Source of the DNA: an uncultured Butyricicoccus sp.
GTDB lineage: Bacteria > Bacillota > Clostridia > Oscillospirales > Butyricicoccaceae
Direction: 5' to 3'
Length of the DNA stretch: 22,761 nt
Assembly: GCA_910584935.1 (NCBI GenBank)
Contig: CAJUDU010000039.1
Coordinates: 1 to 22,761 of the forward strand
Under the pieces are notes generated by a model. It was not told the origin of the DNA. It did not search any database and saw only the letters and a program-made list of their open reading frames with translations. Numbering within the stretch: the stretch's first letter is position 1; each line of letters begins with the position of its first letter. A program made the position numbers and the translations under genes. Positions 1 through 7,095 of this stretch are shown here, piece after piece.

Positions 1-668
1 AAGTCGAACCGCCACAGTTGCGGGAGGATGCACGATATGATATAATTGAGGAAATACCGCAGGATATGCGCGGGTATATGCGCTCTGATGGTTCGTTCGA
101 TTTGGAACGGGCAAAACAGGATTATGCCGCGTTCCTGCAAACTGTACCGGAAAAGAACAGGTCGATGCTGGCGCAATCGCTTGAAGCTGTGACGTTTGCA
201 CAGACGGCATTGCCTGATGCGGCGTTTGGGTATCTAGGAAAAGATGACACTATCTACTACGACCCATCAAAAGAGGAATTTGCAGATTACAACTTCAACG
301 TTGTTATGACGCATGAACTGGCACACAGGGCTGACAGGTATTTTGTGCGGTCGTGGGAAGCAAAAGCCTTTTCTGACGCCATACGTGATGCAGGAGCGGT
401 TCTTGACGCTGACCCGGAAATGTTTATGGCGTTTGTGGAAAACGATTCTCGTGGCTTTCTGTCCGACATATTGAGCGCGATTTGTGAACAGCGTTACAGA
501 TTCCGCCCCGGTCACAAGAAATCTTACTGGCAGCACCCAGGCAACAAGGAAATAGAAATCTTTGCAAACCTGTTTGCGCTGGAATCCTTTCAGGATGAAA
601 AAGTCTTATCGTTTTTGAAAAAGCATTTTCCACAGGTATTTGCTGTTTATCAAAGATTCCTGATATGA
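1..668 (+). CDS. Partial gene: C-terminal zincin-like metallopeptidase domain, probably of a phage minor head (MuF-type) protein
   Basis: The frame is open to the left edge (first full codon at base 3) and there is no ribosome binding site before the TTG at 18 or the later ATGs, so this is the 3' end of a longer gene. The visible ~220 residues hold HELAH (bases 312-326), the HExxH zinc-binding and catalytic signature. About 80 residues later comes EIFANLFALE (from base 555), where a glutamate is a good third zinc ligand, as in anthrax-lethal-factor-like zincins. In Firmicute phages the gene before the prohead protease region is often an SPP1 gp7/Mu gpF head protein, and such proteins can carry C-terminal toxin domains (MuF polymorphic toxins). 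The MuF part is not in view, so that assignment is inference. The domain could instead process virion proteins. Confidence 0.6.
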   Translation, partial: VEPPQLREDARYDIIEEIPQDMRGYMRSDGSFDLERAKQDYAAFLQTVPEKNRSMLAQSLEAVTFAQTALPDAAFGYLGKDDTIYYDPSKEEFADYNFNVVMTHELAHRADRYFVRSWEAKAFSDAIRDAGAVLDADPEMFMAFVENDSRGFLSDILSAICEQRYRFRPGHKKSYWQHPGNKEIEIFANLFALESFQDEKVLSFLKKHFPQVFAVYQRFLI

Positions 669-680
669 GGAGATGGGAAT

Positions 681-914
681 ATGTATGTTGCCGCCGTTGA
701 TATGAAAATACTGAAAAATAAAGAGCTTGATGTTTTACTTGACCAGTACGAAGAGAGGTTTGGCGAAGATTTTATTGAATTCAACTACGCCGACTTCCAC
801 AGACACGGTGAGAAATGCGCGGCGCAGGTCTACAAGGAAACCCTTGAAAAGGCGCTGCTGGATGATAAGCCGTATCATATCGAATCGAAACGCTACTCAT
901 TCTTTGACCACTGA
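681..914 (+). CDS. Small acidic protein after the zincin-domain gene; candidate partner or immunity protein
   Basis: This 77-aa gene starts at ATG 681, eight bases after AGGAG (668-672) that overlaps the upstream stop codon, so the two genes are translationally close. The sequence has an N-terminal ELDVLLDQYEERFGEDF stretch and a C-terminal KALLDDKPYH stretch. It looks helical, soluble and acidic, with no signal peptide or membrane segment. I recall similar small proteins following minor head genes in clostridial phages but cannot name a family. If the upstream zincin domain is a toxin, position makes this the natural immunity candidate; nothing in the sequence proves it. A second start at ATG 702 is possible but lacks a binding site. 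Confidence 0.6.
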   Translation: MYVAAVDMKILKNKELDVLLDQYEERFGEDFIEFNYADFHRHGEKCAAQVYKETLEKALLDDKPYHIESKRYSFFDH

Positions 915-1017
915 AAAGCCACGCCCAAAATATTCAGGCAGGGCAAAGGATATCAGTGATGCGGCGGAATGGGCGCATTTTTGATTATGGCTTCACACCG
1001 TAAATGGAGGAAACATA

Positions 1018-1242
1018 ATGACCGGAAATACTATCACTATCCCAGTGGAACTTGAAGGGATAGAAGCAGCACAGCAAAATGTTGTGCAGTTGGTCGAAAA
1101 GTTGAAAGAAGCCAGAGCATTGACGGACGCGCTGGTTTCCGACTTGGGAAAACTGACAGACGGAATACAGCGTTCAAACGCTGAAGACGCCGCAAAGGAA
1201 ATGGCTGGTCGTCTGTATGAAGCTTTGCGTGGTACAGCCTGA
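1018..1242 (+). CDS. Small hypothetical coiled-coil protein
   Basis: A 74-aa protein with a good binding site (GGAGG, about 1006-1010) ahead of ATG 1018. After a short polar N-terminus (TITIPVELEG) it becomes a likely amphipathic helix or coiled coil rich in Ala, Leu, Lys and Glu (NVVQLVEKLKEARALTDAL), then a short helical C-terminus. No catalytic motif, signal peptide or membrane segment is visible. It lies in the group of small genes between the minor head gene and the prohead protease. I do not recognise the family. Confidence 0.6.
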   Translation: MTGNTITIPVELEGIEAAQQNVVQLVEKLKEARALTDALVSDLGKLTDGIQRSNAEDAAKEMAGRLYEALRGTA

Positions 1243-1314
1243 GCATCTCCGCGAAAACTTCAGAACTTTTATCCAGTAAAAGATAACAAAGTTCCATAAA
1301 TGGAGGAAAACAAT

Positions 1315-1671
1315 ATGAACGAACAGCCCTTTTTGCCGGGATTAGAATGCGACCAGGAAAGCAAATCTTTTACACGTTTTACACGCGCCTACGCGGACGA
1401 ACGCCCCGAACTGACCGATGAGGAAATTGACGCGCTGGACGTTTCAGCGGAAATCAAAGACTGCCTGAAACGCGATGCAGAACGCAACGAAAGCGGAAAA
1501 ATCATGACAATTACACCTGTGGACGGCGTAATACAATTGCACGGGAAAGAAGACGTAAGGCGTGCGATACGGACTTTGATTATAATGAGCGATGATTGTT
1601 TTGGCGGAAGAGATGTTATGAAAGAATGCTACGACGACCTTTGGGAACAGGTTCGACAGTTAGTCAAATAA
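1315..1671 (+). CDS. Small acidic hypothetical phage protein
   Basis: A 118-aa protein. The ATG at 1300 is rejected because it overlaps the GGAGG ribosome binding site (1302-1306); ATG 1315 sits eight bases after it. The N-terminus (MNEQPFLPGLECDQ) is followed by a charged region with LTDEEIDALDVSAEIKDCL. The rest is mixed helical, ending DLWEQVRQLVK. There are no membrane segments and no motif I can assign. The gene ends just before a terminator-like hairpin (1674-1706), which makes it the last gene of the small-gene block before the head module. Confidence 0.6.
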   Translation: MNEQPFLPGLECDQESKSFTRFTRAYADERPELTDEEIDALDVSAEIKDCLKRDAERNESGKIMTITPVDGVIQLHGKEDVRRAIRTLIIMSDDCFGGRDVMKECYDDLWEQVRQLVK

Positions 1672-1673
1672 TG

Positions 1674-1706
1674 AAGCATCACGCAAAAAAGCGCGATGCT
1701 TTTCTT
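1674..1706 (+). terminator. Terminator-like hairpin before the protease gene
   Basis: AAGCATCACGC (1674-1684) and GCGCGATGCTT (1691-1701) pair with one A-C mismatch around a six-A loop, followed by TTCTT. It lies between the 118-aa gene and the prohead protease gene. The T-run is short, so it may be leaky or may act as an mRNA-stability hairpin. Confidence 0.6.
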
Positions 1707-1731
1707 ATGCGTAAAAACGGAGGTGAAACCT

Positions 1732-2133
1732 TTGGCGGATTTTGCAATCCTGAAATCTGATGATAAGCATCTTGTATTTGGCTGGGCGTCAGTATCTATT
1801 GCCCTAAATGGTGAGCCGCTTTGTGACAGGCAAAATGATATTATCGACCCGGACGATCTGGAAACCGCAGCTTATGCGTATGTGCTGGACTTTCGTGATG
1901 GCGGCGAGGAACATAATGCACACTTGCGCAAAAGGGCAAGGCTTGTGGAAAGTTGCGTCTTTACCGAGGAAAAACAAAAGGCAATGGGCATCCCGCCCGG
2001 TGTGCTGCCGGTTGGTTGGTGGATCGGCTTCCATGTTGACGATGATGAAGCATGGGAGAAAATCCAAAATGGTACATACAAAATGTTTTCCATTGAAGGG
2101 ACTGCCACACGTATTGAAGAAGGTGAAAATTAA
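1732..2133 (+). CDS. xkdF: XkdF-like phage prohead protease (Peptidase_S78_2 type)
   Basis: The start is TTG 1732, five bases after a strong GGAGGTGA (1719-1726); the ATG at 1696 lies inside the preceding hairpin. The 133-aa protein has family-like blocks: LVFGWASVS (residues 14-22), DRQNDIIDPDDLE (32-44), AAYAYVLDFRDGGEEHN (46-62), LVESCVF (71-77), PVGWWIGFHVDDDEAW (93-108) and KMFSIEGTA (117-125). H61 with S74 or S120 are candidate catalytic residues, but I cannot assign them firmly. XkdF-like proteins mature the procapsid by cleaving scaffold and capsid proteins. The following genes (54-aa fragment-like gene, scaffold, decoration, capsid) fit this role. Confidence 0.85.
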   Translation: MADFAILKSDDKHLVFGWASVSIALNGEPLCDRQNDIIDPDDLETAAYAYVLDFRDGGEEHNAHLRKRARLVESCVFTEEKQKAMGIPPGVLPVGWWIGFHVDDDEAWEKIQNGTYKMFSIEGTATRIEEGEN

Positions 2134-2134
2134 C

Positions 2135-2299
2135 ATGGCAAATAAGCTGAAAAATATCATCTTAACAAGCGTTGACCTTGTTCGCGCCGGGGCAAACCAG
2201 CAGGCGGATATCTGCTTGTTTAAGAGTGCGGAGCCGCCGCCTGGCAAGGTGATTGCAAGCGATGACCCAAAACGGTTTGACGATATTACCGAAATATAA
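2135..2299 (+). CDS. 54-aa XkdF-associated small protein
   Basis: ATG 2135 lies one base after the protease stop codon, with AAGAAGGTGA just upstream inside the protease gene. The protein opens with KLKNIILTSVDLVRAGANQQ, a phrase I associate with XkdF-type proteins, where it precedes or joins the protease/scaffold region. A lysine and a phenylalanine follow (ICLFKS), and the C-terminus is polar. It ends just before a terminator hairpin. It may be a split-off part of a protease-scaffold polyprotein or a small cofactor of head assembly. The long frame extending upstream to 1808 is only an overlap with the protease gene. Confidence 0.65.
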   Translation: MANKLKNIILTSVDLVRAGANQQADICLFKSAEPPPGKVIASDDPKRFDDITEI

Positions 2300-2333
2300 A
2301 AACCACCTGATTTTGATATGAGGGTGGTTTTTT
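2298..2333 (+). terminator. Intrinsic terminator-like hairpin between the protease block and the scaffold gene
   Basis: AAAAACCACC (2298-2307) pairs perfectly with GGTGGTTTTT (2323-2332), and the right arm runs into a six-T tract, giving classic Rho-independent terminator shape. The A-run at the left makes it potentially bidirectional. Capsid and scaffold genes lie downstream, so it is probably partial or read through by antitermination. Confidence 0.75.
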
Positions 2334-2373
2334 CATACCCAAAATCAACAAATCAACGAAAGGACTGAATCAA

Positions 2374-2991
2374 ATGAAAATCGACAAAAGCAAATTTTCC
2401 GCAGAGGAACTGACACAGTATGAAGCCCTGATTGCAAAAGCTACTGTGCCGGAATCCGAGGATACGAAACCAAAACCACAGGAATCCAAGCCACCAGAAG
2501 GCGCCAAACCGCCAAAGGCGAATACGCCACTGGCAGATGATGCAAAACCCGCTGAAACACAAAAGAGTGCAAATGACGCATTGCTTGGTACGTTGGGTTC
2601 TGTGCAGGCACGCATGGAACAGCTTGAAAAGTCCCTTGAAATGAAGGAACTGATCAAAACTGCCCAGAAGTATGAAATCATCGGCGAAAAGCCGGAAGAT
2701 CTGGCGAAAACCCTTTACACACTCAAAAAATCTGACGAAGCAGGTTATGCCTCGTATATTGCGATGCTGGATAAAGCGCTTGCCCTTGTCCAGAAATCCG
2801 GGCTGTTCACTGAAATTGGCAAGGCTTCACATGATGGCACGGCAGGCGGCAGCCCAATTGAGAAAATCCAGGCGATTGCCGCGGAAATTCAAAAAGCTGA
2901 CCCAAATCTTGACCATATTTCAGCAGTCAACAAGGCTTGGGAACAGCATCCGGAACTTGTGCAGGAATATGAAAACGAATACAACAGTTAA
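2374..2991 (+). CDS. Phage capsid scaffold protein
   Basis: A 205-aa charged protein with AAGGA at about 2360-2364 upstream of ATG 2374. Residues ~25-65 form a flexible Pro/Lys/Glu-rich linker (TKPKPQESKPPEGAKPPKAN). A predicted coiled coil follows (SVQARMEQLEKSLEMKELIKT), then a helical C-terminal half ending in acidic and polar residues. That composition, and the place between an XkdF-like protease and the capsid genes, is typical of scaffold proteins that guide procapsid assembly and are then degraded. The call rests on composition and gene order rather than a named motif. Confidence 0.75.
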   Translation: MKIDKSKFSAEELTQYEALIAKATVPESEDTKPKPQESKPPEGAKPPKANTPLADDAKPAETQKSANDALLGTLGSVQARMEQLEKSLEMKELIKTAQKYEIIGEKPEDLAKTLYTLKKSDEAGYASYIAMLDKALALVQKSGLFTEIGKASHDGTAGGSPIEKIQAIAAEIQKADPNLDHISAVNKAWEQHPELVQEYENEYNS

Positions 2992-3009
2992 TCAGGAGGA
3001 TTTTTTGTT

Positions 3010-3432
3010 ATGAATTATATTGCAGCTTCCATTAATCAAAGCCCCGTGATTTCCATGAAAGCTGGGGCTGATCTTGCGGATGTGCGCGGCAAAGCTGTCA
3101 TGTTTGATGAAACTGGCGGTATTGTCCTGGCAGATGCGGGCAAATCGGCACTTGGGATTGCTGTATTGAGTAATCCGGAGAATATCAACAAAGGTGACGA
3201 TATTGGCATCCAAATCAAAGATATCGGCCATGTAAAGGCTGGCGCCGCTGTGAAACCTGGTGATGCCCTTGCACCAGATGCAAATGGCGCGCTGGTTCCC
3301 GCGGCATCCGGCAGTTATATCGCCGTCACACTGGAAAGCGGCGCGAAAGATGCTTTTGTACAGGCGGTTTTGCGCAGTGGTTCACTTGCTGCCGCTTCCG
3401 GCGGGGCAACGCCAGCAACGCCAGGATCTTAA
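3010..3432 (+). CDS. DUF2190-like capsid decoration/head protein
   Basis: A 140-aa protein with AGGAGG (2995-3000) before ATG 3010. It is Gly/Ala/Val-rich and likely beta-stranded: ADVRGKAVMFDETGGIVLADAG, SALGIAVLS, GDDIGIQIKDIGHVKAGAAVKPGDALAPD, ending in a Gly/Ala/Thr/Pro tail. The alternation of 'G...V...A' strands with a KPGD turn resembles DUF2190 proteins, which sit beside major capsid genes and are thought to decorate the shell. It lies between scaffold and major capsid with its own strong binding site, in line with high expression. Confidence 0.8.
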   Translation: MNYIAASINQSPVISMKAGADLADVRGKAVMFDETGGIVLADAGKSALGIAVLSNPENINKGDDIGIQIKDIGHVKAGAAVKPGDALAPDANGALVPAASGSYIAVTLESGAKDAFVQAVLRSGSLAAASGGATPATPGS

Positions 3433-3471
3433 AAACAATGAAGTAATCAGCTTACAAGGAGGATTTTTATT

Positions 3472-4503
3472 ATGCCAAATGGTATCCATCCCGGCGCACT
3501 TTCTGCGCAGATTGCAAAAGGCGCTTTCAAACCGAATATTTATCTGACCAATATGTCCATGGCGTATTTCCAAAATGCTGACCGTTATGCCGCGAAAAAC
3601 CTGTTCCCGATTTGCCCGGTGCAGCTTGCCAGCGCTCGGTATTATATTTTCGATAAGGCTTCTCTGCTGCGCGATAACGCACAGCGCAAGCCCGAATTTG
3701 GCAAAGTTACTCCGGCACAAATGGGGCAGCTTGACCAGTCCTATAGCTGCAAAGTTGACCAGATTATTGTCGGCATCGACCAAATCAGTACACTGAATTT
3801 CCAGCGCACCGGCACACCAGGTGCCGCTGATCCGCGCCGTGCAAAAATCCGTTTTATCGCAGAACAGATGAACCTGCATCAGGACAGGATTTTTGCTGAA
3901 AGTTTCTTCAAATCCGGTGTTTGGAGCAACGAATGGACAGGCGGCACAGCGTACAGCGCATCCGGCAAAACATTCATTAAATTTACCGATGATAACTGCG
4001 ACCCTGTGCGGCTGTTTGATGATTTATGCACCGAAATCGAACAAAGTACAGGACGCCGCCCTAACCGTTTAGGGCTTGGCAAAAATACATACAATGCGCT
4101 GAAAAACCATCCTGGTGTTGTGGAACGGGTGAAGTTCGGCGGTTCTACCGCAAATCCGGCAACAGTCAATGAACGTGTGCTGGCGGAGCTTTTCGGGCTT
4201 GAAAAAGTCGTTGTACTGTCTGCGATTTATAACAAAGCTGGGCTTGGCGAAGCGGAAGATATGGATTTTATCTGTGATGCAAACGCGGCAATCCTTGCTT
4301 ATGCAACATCCGCACCTGCAATTGACGAACCTTCCGCAGGTTACATTTTCACTTGGGATATGCTTGGCGATGGGCAATACATGCCTGTGATCCAGTATGA
4401 AGGTGAAAACGGAACACATTCAGAATTTATCGAAGGGCTGTTTTCTGCTGATATGAAGAAAACCGGCGATGATCTCGCGGTATTCCTAAAGGATTGTGTG
4501 TGA
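3472..4503 (+). CDS. Major capsid protein
   Basis: A 343-aa protein preceded by AAGGAGG (about 3456-3462) and started at ATG 3472. The N-terminus includes LTNMSMAYFQNADRYAAKNLFP, the 'tail of capsid subunit that positions on scaffold' pattern I see in clostridial phage capsid proteins. It continues with QMNLHQDRIFAESFF and, in the C-terminal half, LGLGKNTYNALKNHPGVVERVKF. Length, position after scaffold and decoration genes, and before connector genes, fit the HK97-fold major capsid protein of this phage type. No signal peptide or membrane segment is present. Confidence 0.88.
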   Translation: MPNGIHPGALSAQIAKGAFKPNIYLTNMSMAYFQNADRYAAKNLFPICPVQLASARYYIFDKASLLRDNAQRKPEFGKVTPAQMGQLDQSYSCKVDQIIVGIDQISTLNFQRTGTPGAADPRRAKIRFIAEQMNLHQDRIFAESFFKSGVWSNEWTGGTAYSASGKTFIKFTDDNCDPVRLFDDLCTEIEQSTGRRPNRLGLGKNTYNALKNHPGVVERVKFGGSTANPATVNERVLAELFGLEKVVVLSAIYNKAGLGEAEDMDFICDANAAILAYATSAPAIDEPSAGYIFTWDMLGDGQYMPVIQYEGENGTHSEFIEGLFSADMKKTGDDLAVFLKDCV

Positions 4504-4504
4504 T

Positions 4505-4804
4505 ATGGCATATGTAGCATTAAAACCCTGCTGTTTTGCAGGGCAAAAGTTCTGGATTGGCGAAAATGTTCCGACTGAACTTATTTTGCCTGAAATGGCA
4601 AGACGGCTGATTCAAATGGGTAAGCTGGCAGAAGTGCCGGATAGCAAATCCGAAGAACCAAACGGCAAGCCAGAGGAATCAGAAAACGAACCAGAACAGT
4701 CTGATGGCAAAGCGAAAGATCCGGATGACAAGCCGAAAGAACCGGATGGCAAATCAGAGTCCCCGCCCAAACCACAGCGCAAACAAACAACAAAAAGCAG
4801 GTGA
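4505..4804 (+). CDS. Small head-tail region protein with a Lys/Asp/Pro-rich repeat tail
   Basis: ATG 4505 is chosen over GTG 4496 because AAAGGA (4488-4493) is 11 bases from the first and only two from the second; the capsid stop codon is just upstream. Residues 1-45 form a compact domain (AYVALKPCCFAGQKFWIGENVP, MARRLIQMGKLAEV). The remaining ~50 residues are low-complexity, with loosely repeated DGK/DDKPKEPDGK units, and are probably disordered. Such 100-aa proteins after the capsid gene are common in clostridial phages; the role is not certain. The tail may be a flexible linker or surface patch. Confidence 0.65.
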   Translation: MAYVALKPCCFAGQKFWIGENVPTELILPEMARRLIQMGKLAEVPDSKSEEPNGKPEESENEPEQSDGKAKDPDDKPKEPDGKSESPPKPQRKQTTKSR

Positions 4805-4810
4805 TTTTCT

Positions 4811-5203
4811 ATGGCAACCTGGAGTTATAATCCACTCAATCTTGCTATTCCAGGCGTGGATAAAATGCGGTTTGAACTTGGCGACACTGCGGTGGGAATG
4901 GGTGCCGTTACCTGTGCTTTATGTGATGAGGAATATGCCGCTATGCTTGGACAGCATCCGGATTGGCAAAGGGCGAAACTTGCCTGCCTGCGGGCAATTG
5001 TCATGAAACTGTCCTATGAAGTTGATACACAGGCAGACGGTCTTTCTTATGCGCTAAGCCAGCGGTTCCCACGTTGGAAAACCATGCTGGATGAGGTGGA
5101 AAAGAAAATGTCGAACCTGACTGCTGTGCCGCGCATACATGGGAAGTCAACTGGCAAACCATATTTTTATGGCGATTTACACGCCAATCCACGGAGATTT
5201 TAA
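4811..5203 (+). CDS. Head-tail connector (adaptor) protein
   Basis: A 130-aa protein started at ATG 4811, six bases after AGGTGA (4799-4804) that overlaps the previous stop codon. Motif-like parts are WRAK-type helical stretches: DEEYAAMLGQHPDWQRAKLACLRAI, YEVDTQADGLSYALSQRFPRWKTMLDEVEKK. These helix-rich ~130-residue proteins after the capsid gene match gp6/YqbG-type adaptor proteins that link the portal to the tail. The name rests on size, helix content and order. Confidence 0.7.
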   Translation: MATWSYNPLNLAIPGVDKMRFELGDTAVGMGAVTCALCDEEYAAMLGQHPDWQRAKLACLRAIVMKLSYEVDTQADGLSYALSQRFPRWKTMLDEVEKKMSNLTAVPRIHGKSTGKPYFYGDLHANPRRF

Positions 5204-5206
5204 GCA

Positions 5207-5572
5207 ATGTTCCATTCGTTTTTACGTCCCGGGCAAGGGTTTCAAAAATTCACTGTTCTATCGCGTCAGGGTAGCATTACGGAAACAGGCAGACCAATTG
5301 CTGAAAAATTCACACCCGCCGGACAGTTTATCGGAATCATGATGCGGGCTTCACAAGGTGATGTTTCGCAGTGGAAAGCTACGGAACAATGGAAACAAGA
5401 TGGACATCCGGTGCTGTATAAAATCATCCAGCGTGGTATTGGCGCATCCGCAAAACCCGGTGATATGTTGGAACTTATGGACAGAAAATTCTATGTTCTC
5501 GGCACGCATGATCCGGCAGGGCTTGGGCATTTTTGCATTTATTTTGCGCAGGAAAGGAAGGATTTATCGTGA
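5207..5572 (+). CDS. Head-closure (stopper) protein
   Basis: A 121-aa protein with a weak GGAG (5193-5196) before ATG 5207. Beta-rich stretches such as FIGIMMRASQGDVSQWKATEQWKQDGHPVLYKIIQRGIG and a C-terminal DMLELMDRKFYVLGTHDPAGLGHFCIYFAQE resemble the short barrel-like stopper proteins of SPP1 gp16/YqbH type that seal the connector. Its stop (TGA 5570-5572) overlaps the next GTG start, giving coupled translation with the tail-completion gene. The call is from order and size, so moderate. Confidence 0.6.
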   Translation: MFHSFLRPGQGFQKFTVLSRQGSITETGRPIAEKFTPAGQFIGIMMRASQGDVSQWKATEQWKQDGHPVLYKIIQRGIGASAKPGDMLELMDRKFYVLGTHDPAGLGHFCIYFAQERKDLS

Positions 5573-6000
5573 GTGCAGATATAACATTTCGGCATATCAT
5601 TGATGATGAAACCCGCAGGCTGACACAGCAGATGAAACGCGGCAGCATCCTTGCTGCAACACAGCTGCGGAATGCAGCAATGGAAGTCCTTGCAGGCAGC
5701 CGCGGGGGACGGAAATACCGTGTCCCGGGTACGAAAAAATATTATACTGCTTCCGCGCCTGGTCAGCCGCCTGCTGTGCGCACCAGCAGTTTCCGAAACA
5801 GTTGGAAACCTTCCGCATTCCAAGCTGGGGATGCGTATGTTTCACGTATTGAAAGCAGTTTGCAGACCGATAACGGCGGATATCTGCTTGGCGAAATTTT
5901 GGAAAATGGTACAAGCCGTATGGCGGCGCGTCCTTATGCTGAAAAAATCAAACAGCAGGCAATGCCACATATTATCCAAATCTATAGCACCCCGTATTAA
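5569..6000 (+). CDS. HK97 gp10-like tail completion/minor protein
   Basis: GTG 5569 overlaps the previous stop codon and follows AAGGAAGGA (5554-5562). The frame extends upstream to 5533 but has no binding site there. The 143-aa protein has a helical start (DDETRRLTQQMKRGSIL) and a conserved-looking block GRKYRVPGTKKYYTASAPGQPP. It also has LLGEILENGTSRMAARPY, and the 'G(T/S)SxMxARPF/Y' pattern is typical of HK97 gp10 family proteins. These act at the head-tail joint or tail terminus. The RPYAEKIKQQ ending also fits. Confidence 0.8.
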   Translation: MSADITFRHIIDDETRRLTQQMKRGSILAATQLRNAAMEVLAGSRGGRKYRVPGTKKYYTASAPGQPPAVRTSSFRNSWKPSAFQAGDAYVSRIESSLQTDNGGYLLGEILENGTSRMAARPYAEKIKQQAMPHIIQIYSTPY

Positions 6001-6010
6001 GGAAAAAATT

Positions 6011-6862
6011 ATGATTGAACAGGCAATTTACAAACATTTGCTGTCATGCAGTGAGCTTGCGCCCTATTTGACCGAATATGCCGAAAAAACAGCAGTATTC
6101 TTTCAACAAGCCCCGCCAGATACTGACTTACTTTGGCGGAATGGGGCACAATATGGGCGCATTGTGTTTGCCATTGACGCGGAAGGCGATCCGGCGCGGG
6201 CAGTTGGCGGCAGGCTTTTTGTGGATATTTTCTGTGAAGTCCCAGAGCTTCCCGAACGGATTGTGCGGGAGAAAATTAACGGATATTTCTTTACCGAAAA
6301 TGGCTGTACAATGGCGGCGCAGTGGGAAGATTCCCGGTATTTTACCGAACAGGGCGACCCAAAAGTGAATGGTGTGACGCTAACATTTTCACTGCTCGCG
6401 TTCCCGCTGCTGACCACTGAAAATCCGGATATCATTGCGCGGTTTAACCATTGGACAGCAGAGAATTTCCCGCATTTATCGGTGATCGGGCTGGATGGTC
6501 TGCCGGAAGTCTGGAAACCCGCAGGCAAGTCAGCCGGGATTTATTGGCGTGTCACTTCTGTGGCGCCTGCTGAATGGATTCCCGATACCTGGCAGACAAT
6601 TTGGCGGACTGCAATTTTACAGGGACATATTTTTGCGCAGGATGTTTCCGCGGCGTCTGTGCTTGCACATGAAATGATTTTCGCGCTGGACCGTGCGAAA
6701 CATCTTGTAAAATCCGGTGAAACACAAATTATCATCCGGCGCACCCGTGTGGACAATAGTGCAGATGCCCTACACACTGGACAAATTACTGTGGATGCAA
6801 CATATGCCCAAATCAAACATCCGCCGCAGGCAGACACCCTGCGGCATATTCATTTCAAATAA
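6011..6862 (+). CDS. Tail terminator/minor tail protein (positionally XkdI-like)
   Basis: ATG 6011 follows AAGGAAAAA; the frame upstream to 5651 only overlaps the previous gene. The 283-aa protein begins with a gp17-like tail completion pattern (IYKHLLSCSELAPYLTEYAEK, FFQQAPPDTDL, GRIVFAID) seen in tail terminator proteins. It then continues for some 150 residues beyond the usual size, with IYWRVTSVAPAEWIPDTWQTIWRTA and IIIRRTRVDNSADAL. The second half may be a fused accessory domain. Position between the gp10-like gene and the sheath supports a role in ending tail polymerisation. Confidence 0.65.
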   Translation: MIEQAIYKHLLSCSELAPYLTEYAEKTAVFFQQAPPDTDLLWRNGAQYGRIVFAIDAEGDPARAVGGRLFVDIFCEVPELPERIVREKINGYFFTENGCTMAAQWEDSRYFTEQGDPKVNGVTLTFSLLAFPLLTTENPDIIARFNHWTAENFPHLSVIGLDGLPEVWKPAGKSAGIYWRVTSVAPAEWIPDTWQTIWRTAILQGHIFAQDVSAASVLAHEMIFALDRAKHLVKSGETQIIIRRTRVDNSADALHTGQITVDATYAQIKHPPQADTLRHIHFK

Positions 6863-6881
6863 AAATGGAGGACAAATATCT

Positions 6882-7094
6882 ATGGCAGAAAAATCAGAAA
6901 AGAAAACCGATATCCCGGCACCAAAAAAGCTGGAACCAGTCTATTCTATGCAGCAATTGATTGATGGCTATCGTGAATTTGGCACGTCAAAAGCTGTGGT
7001 TTCCTGTGCGCTGAAACTTGCCGGGAAGGACAATTTGACCACAGCTGAAGCACGGAAAATCATTGACACATTCCGGCAGAAAGAGGTGAAATAA
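6882..7094 (+). CDS. Small protein before the tail sheath (position of XkdJ)
   Basis: The start ATG 6882 follows GGAGGAC (6868-6874); frames upstream of it only overlap the previous gene. The 70-aa protein has a Lys-rich N-terminus (EKSEKKTDIPAPKK) and a helical remainder (YSMQQLIDGYREFGTSKAVVSCAL, LTTAEARKIIDTFRQKEVK). It ends one base before the sheath start, whose GAGGTGA lies inside this gene, so the two are coupled. A small gene stands in this place in PBSX (xkdJ); I cannot confirm homology. Confidence 0.65.
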   Translation: MAEKSEKKTDIPAPKKLEPVYSMQQLIDGYREFGTSKAVVSCALKLAGKDNLTTAEARKIIDTFRQKEVK

Positions 7095-7095
7095 G

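Noticed and set aside
727..984. 85-aa frame overlapping the 77-aa gene in another phase
   Set aside because: No binding site and very basic, unlike its neighbours; it is a shadow of the gene at 681-914.
1263..1290. Short stem CTTTTA/TAAAAG before the gene at 1315
   Set aside because: Six A/T-rich pairs, no T-run after it; not distinguishable from chance.
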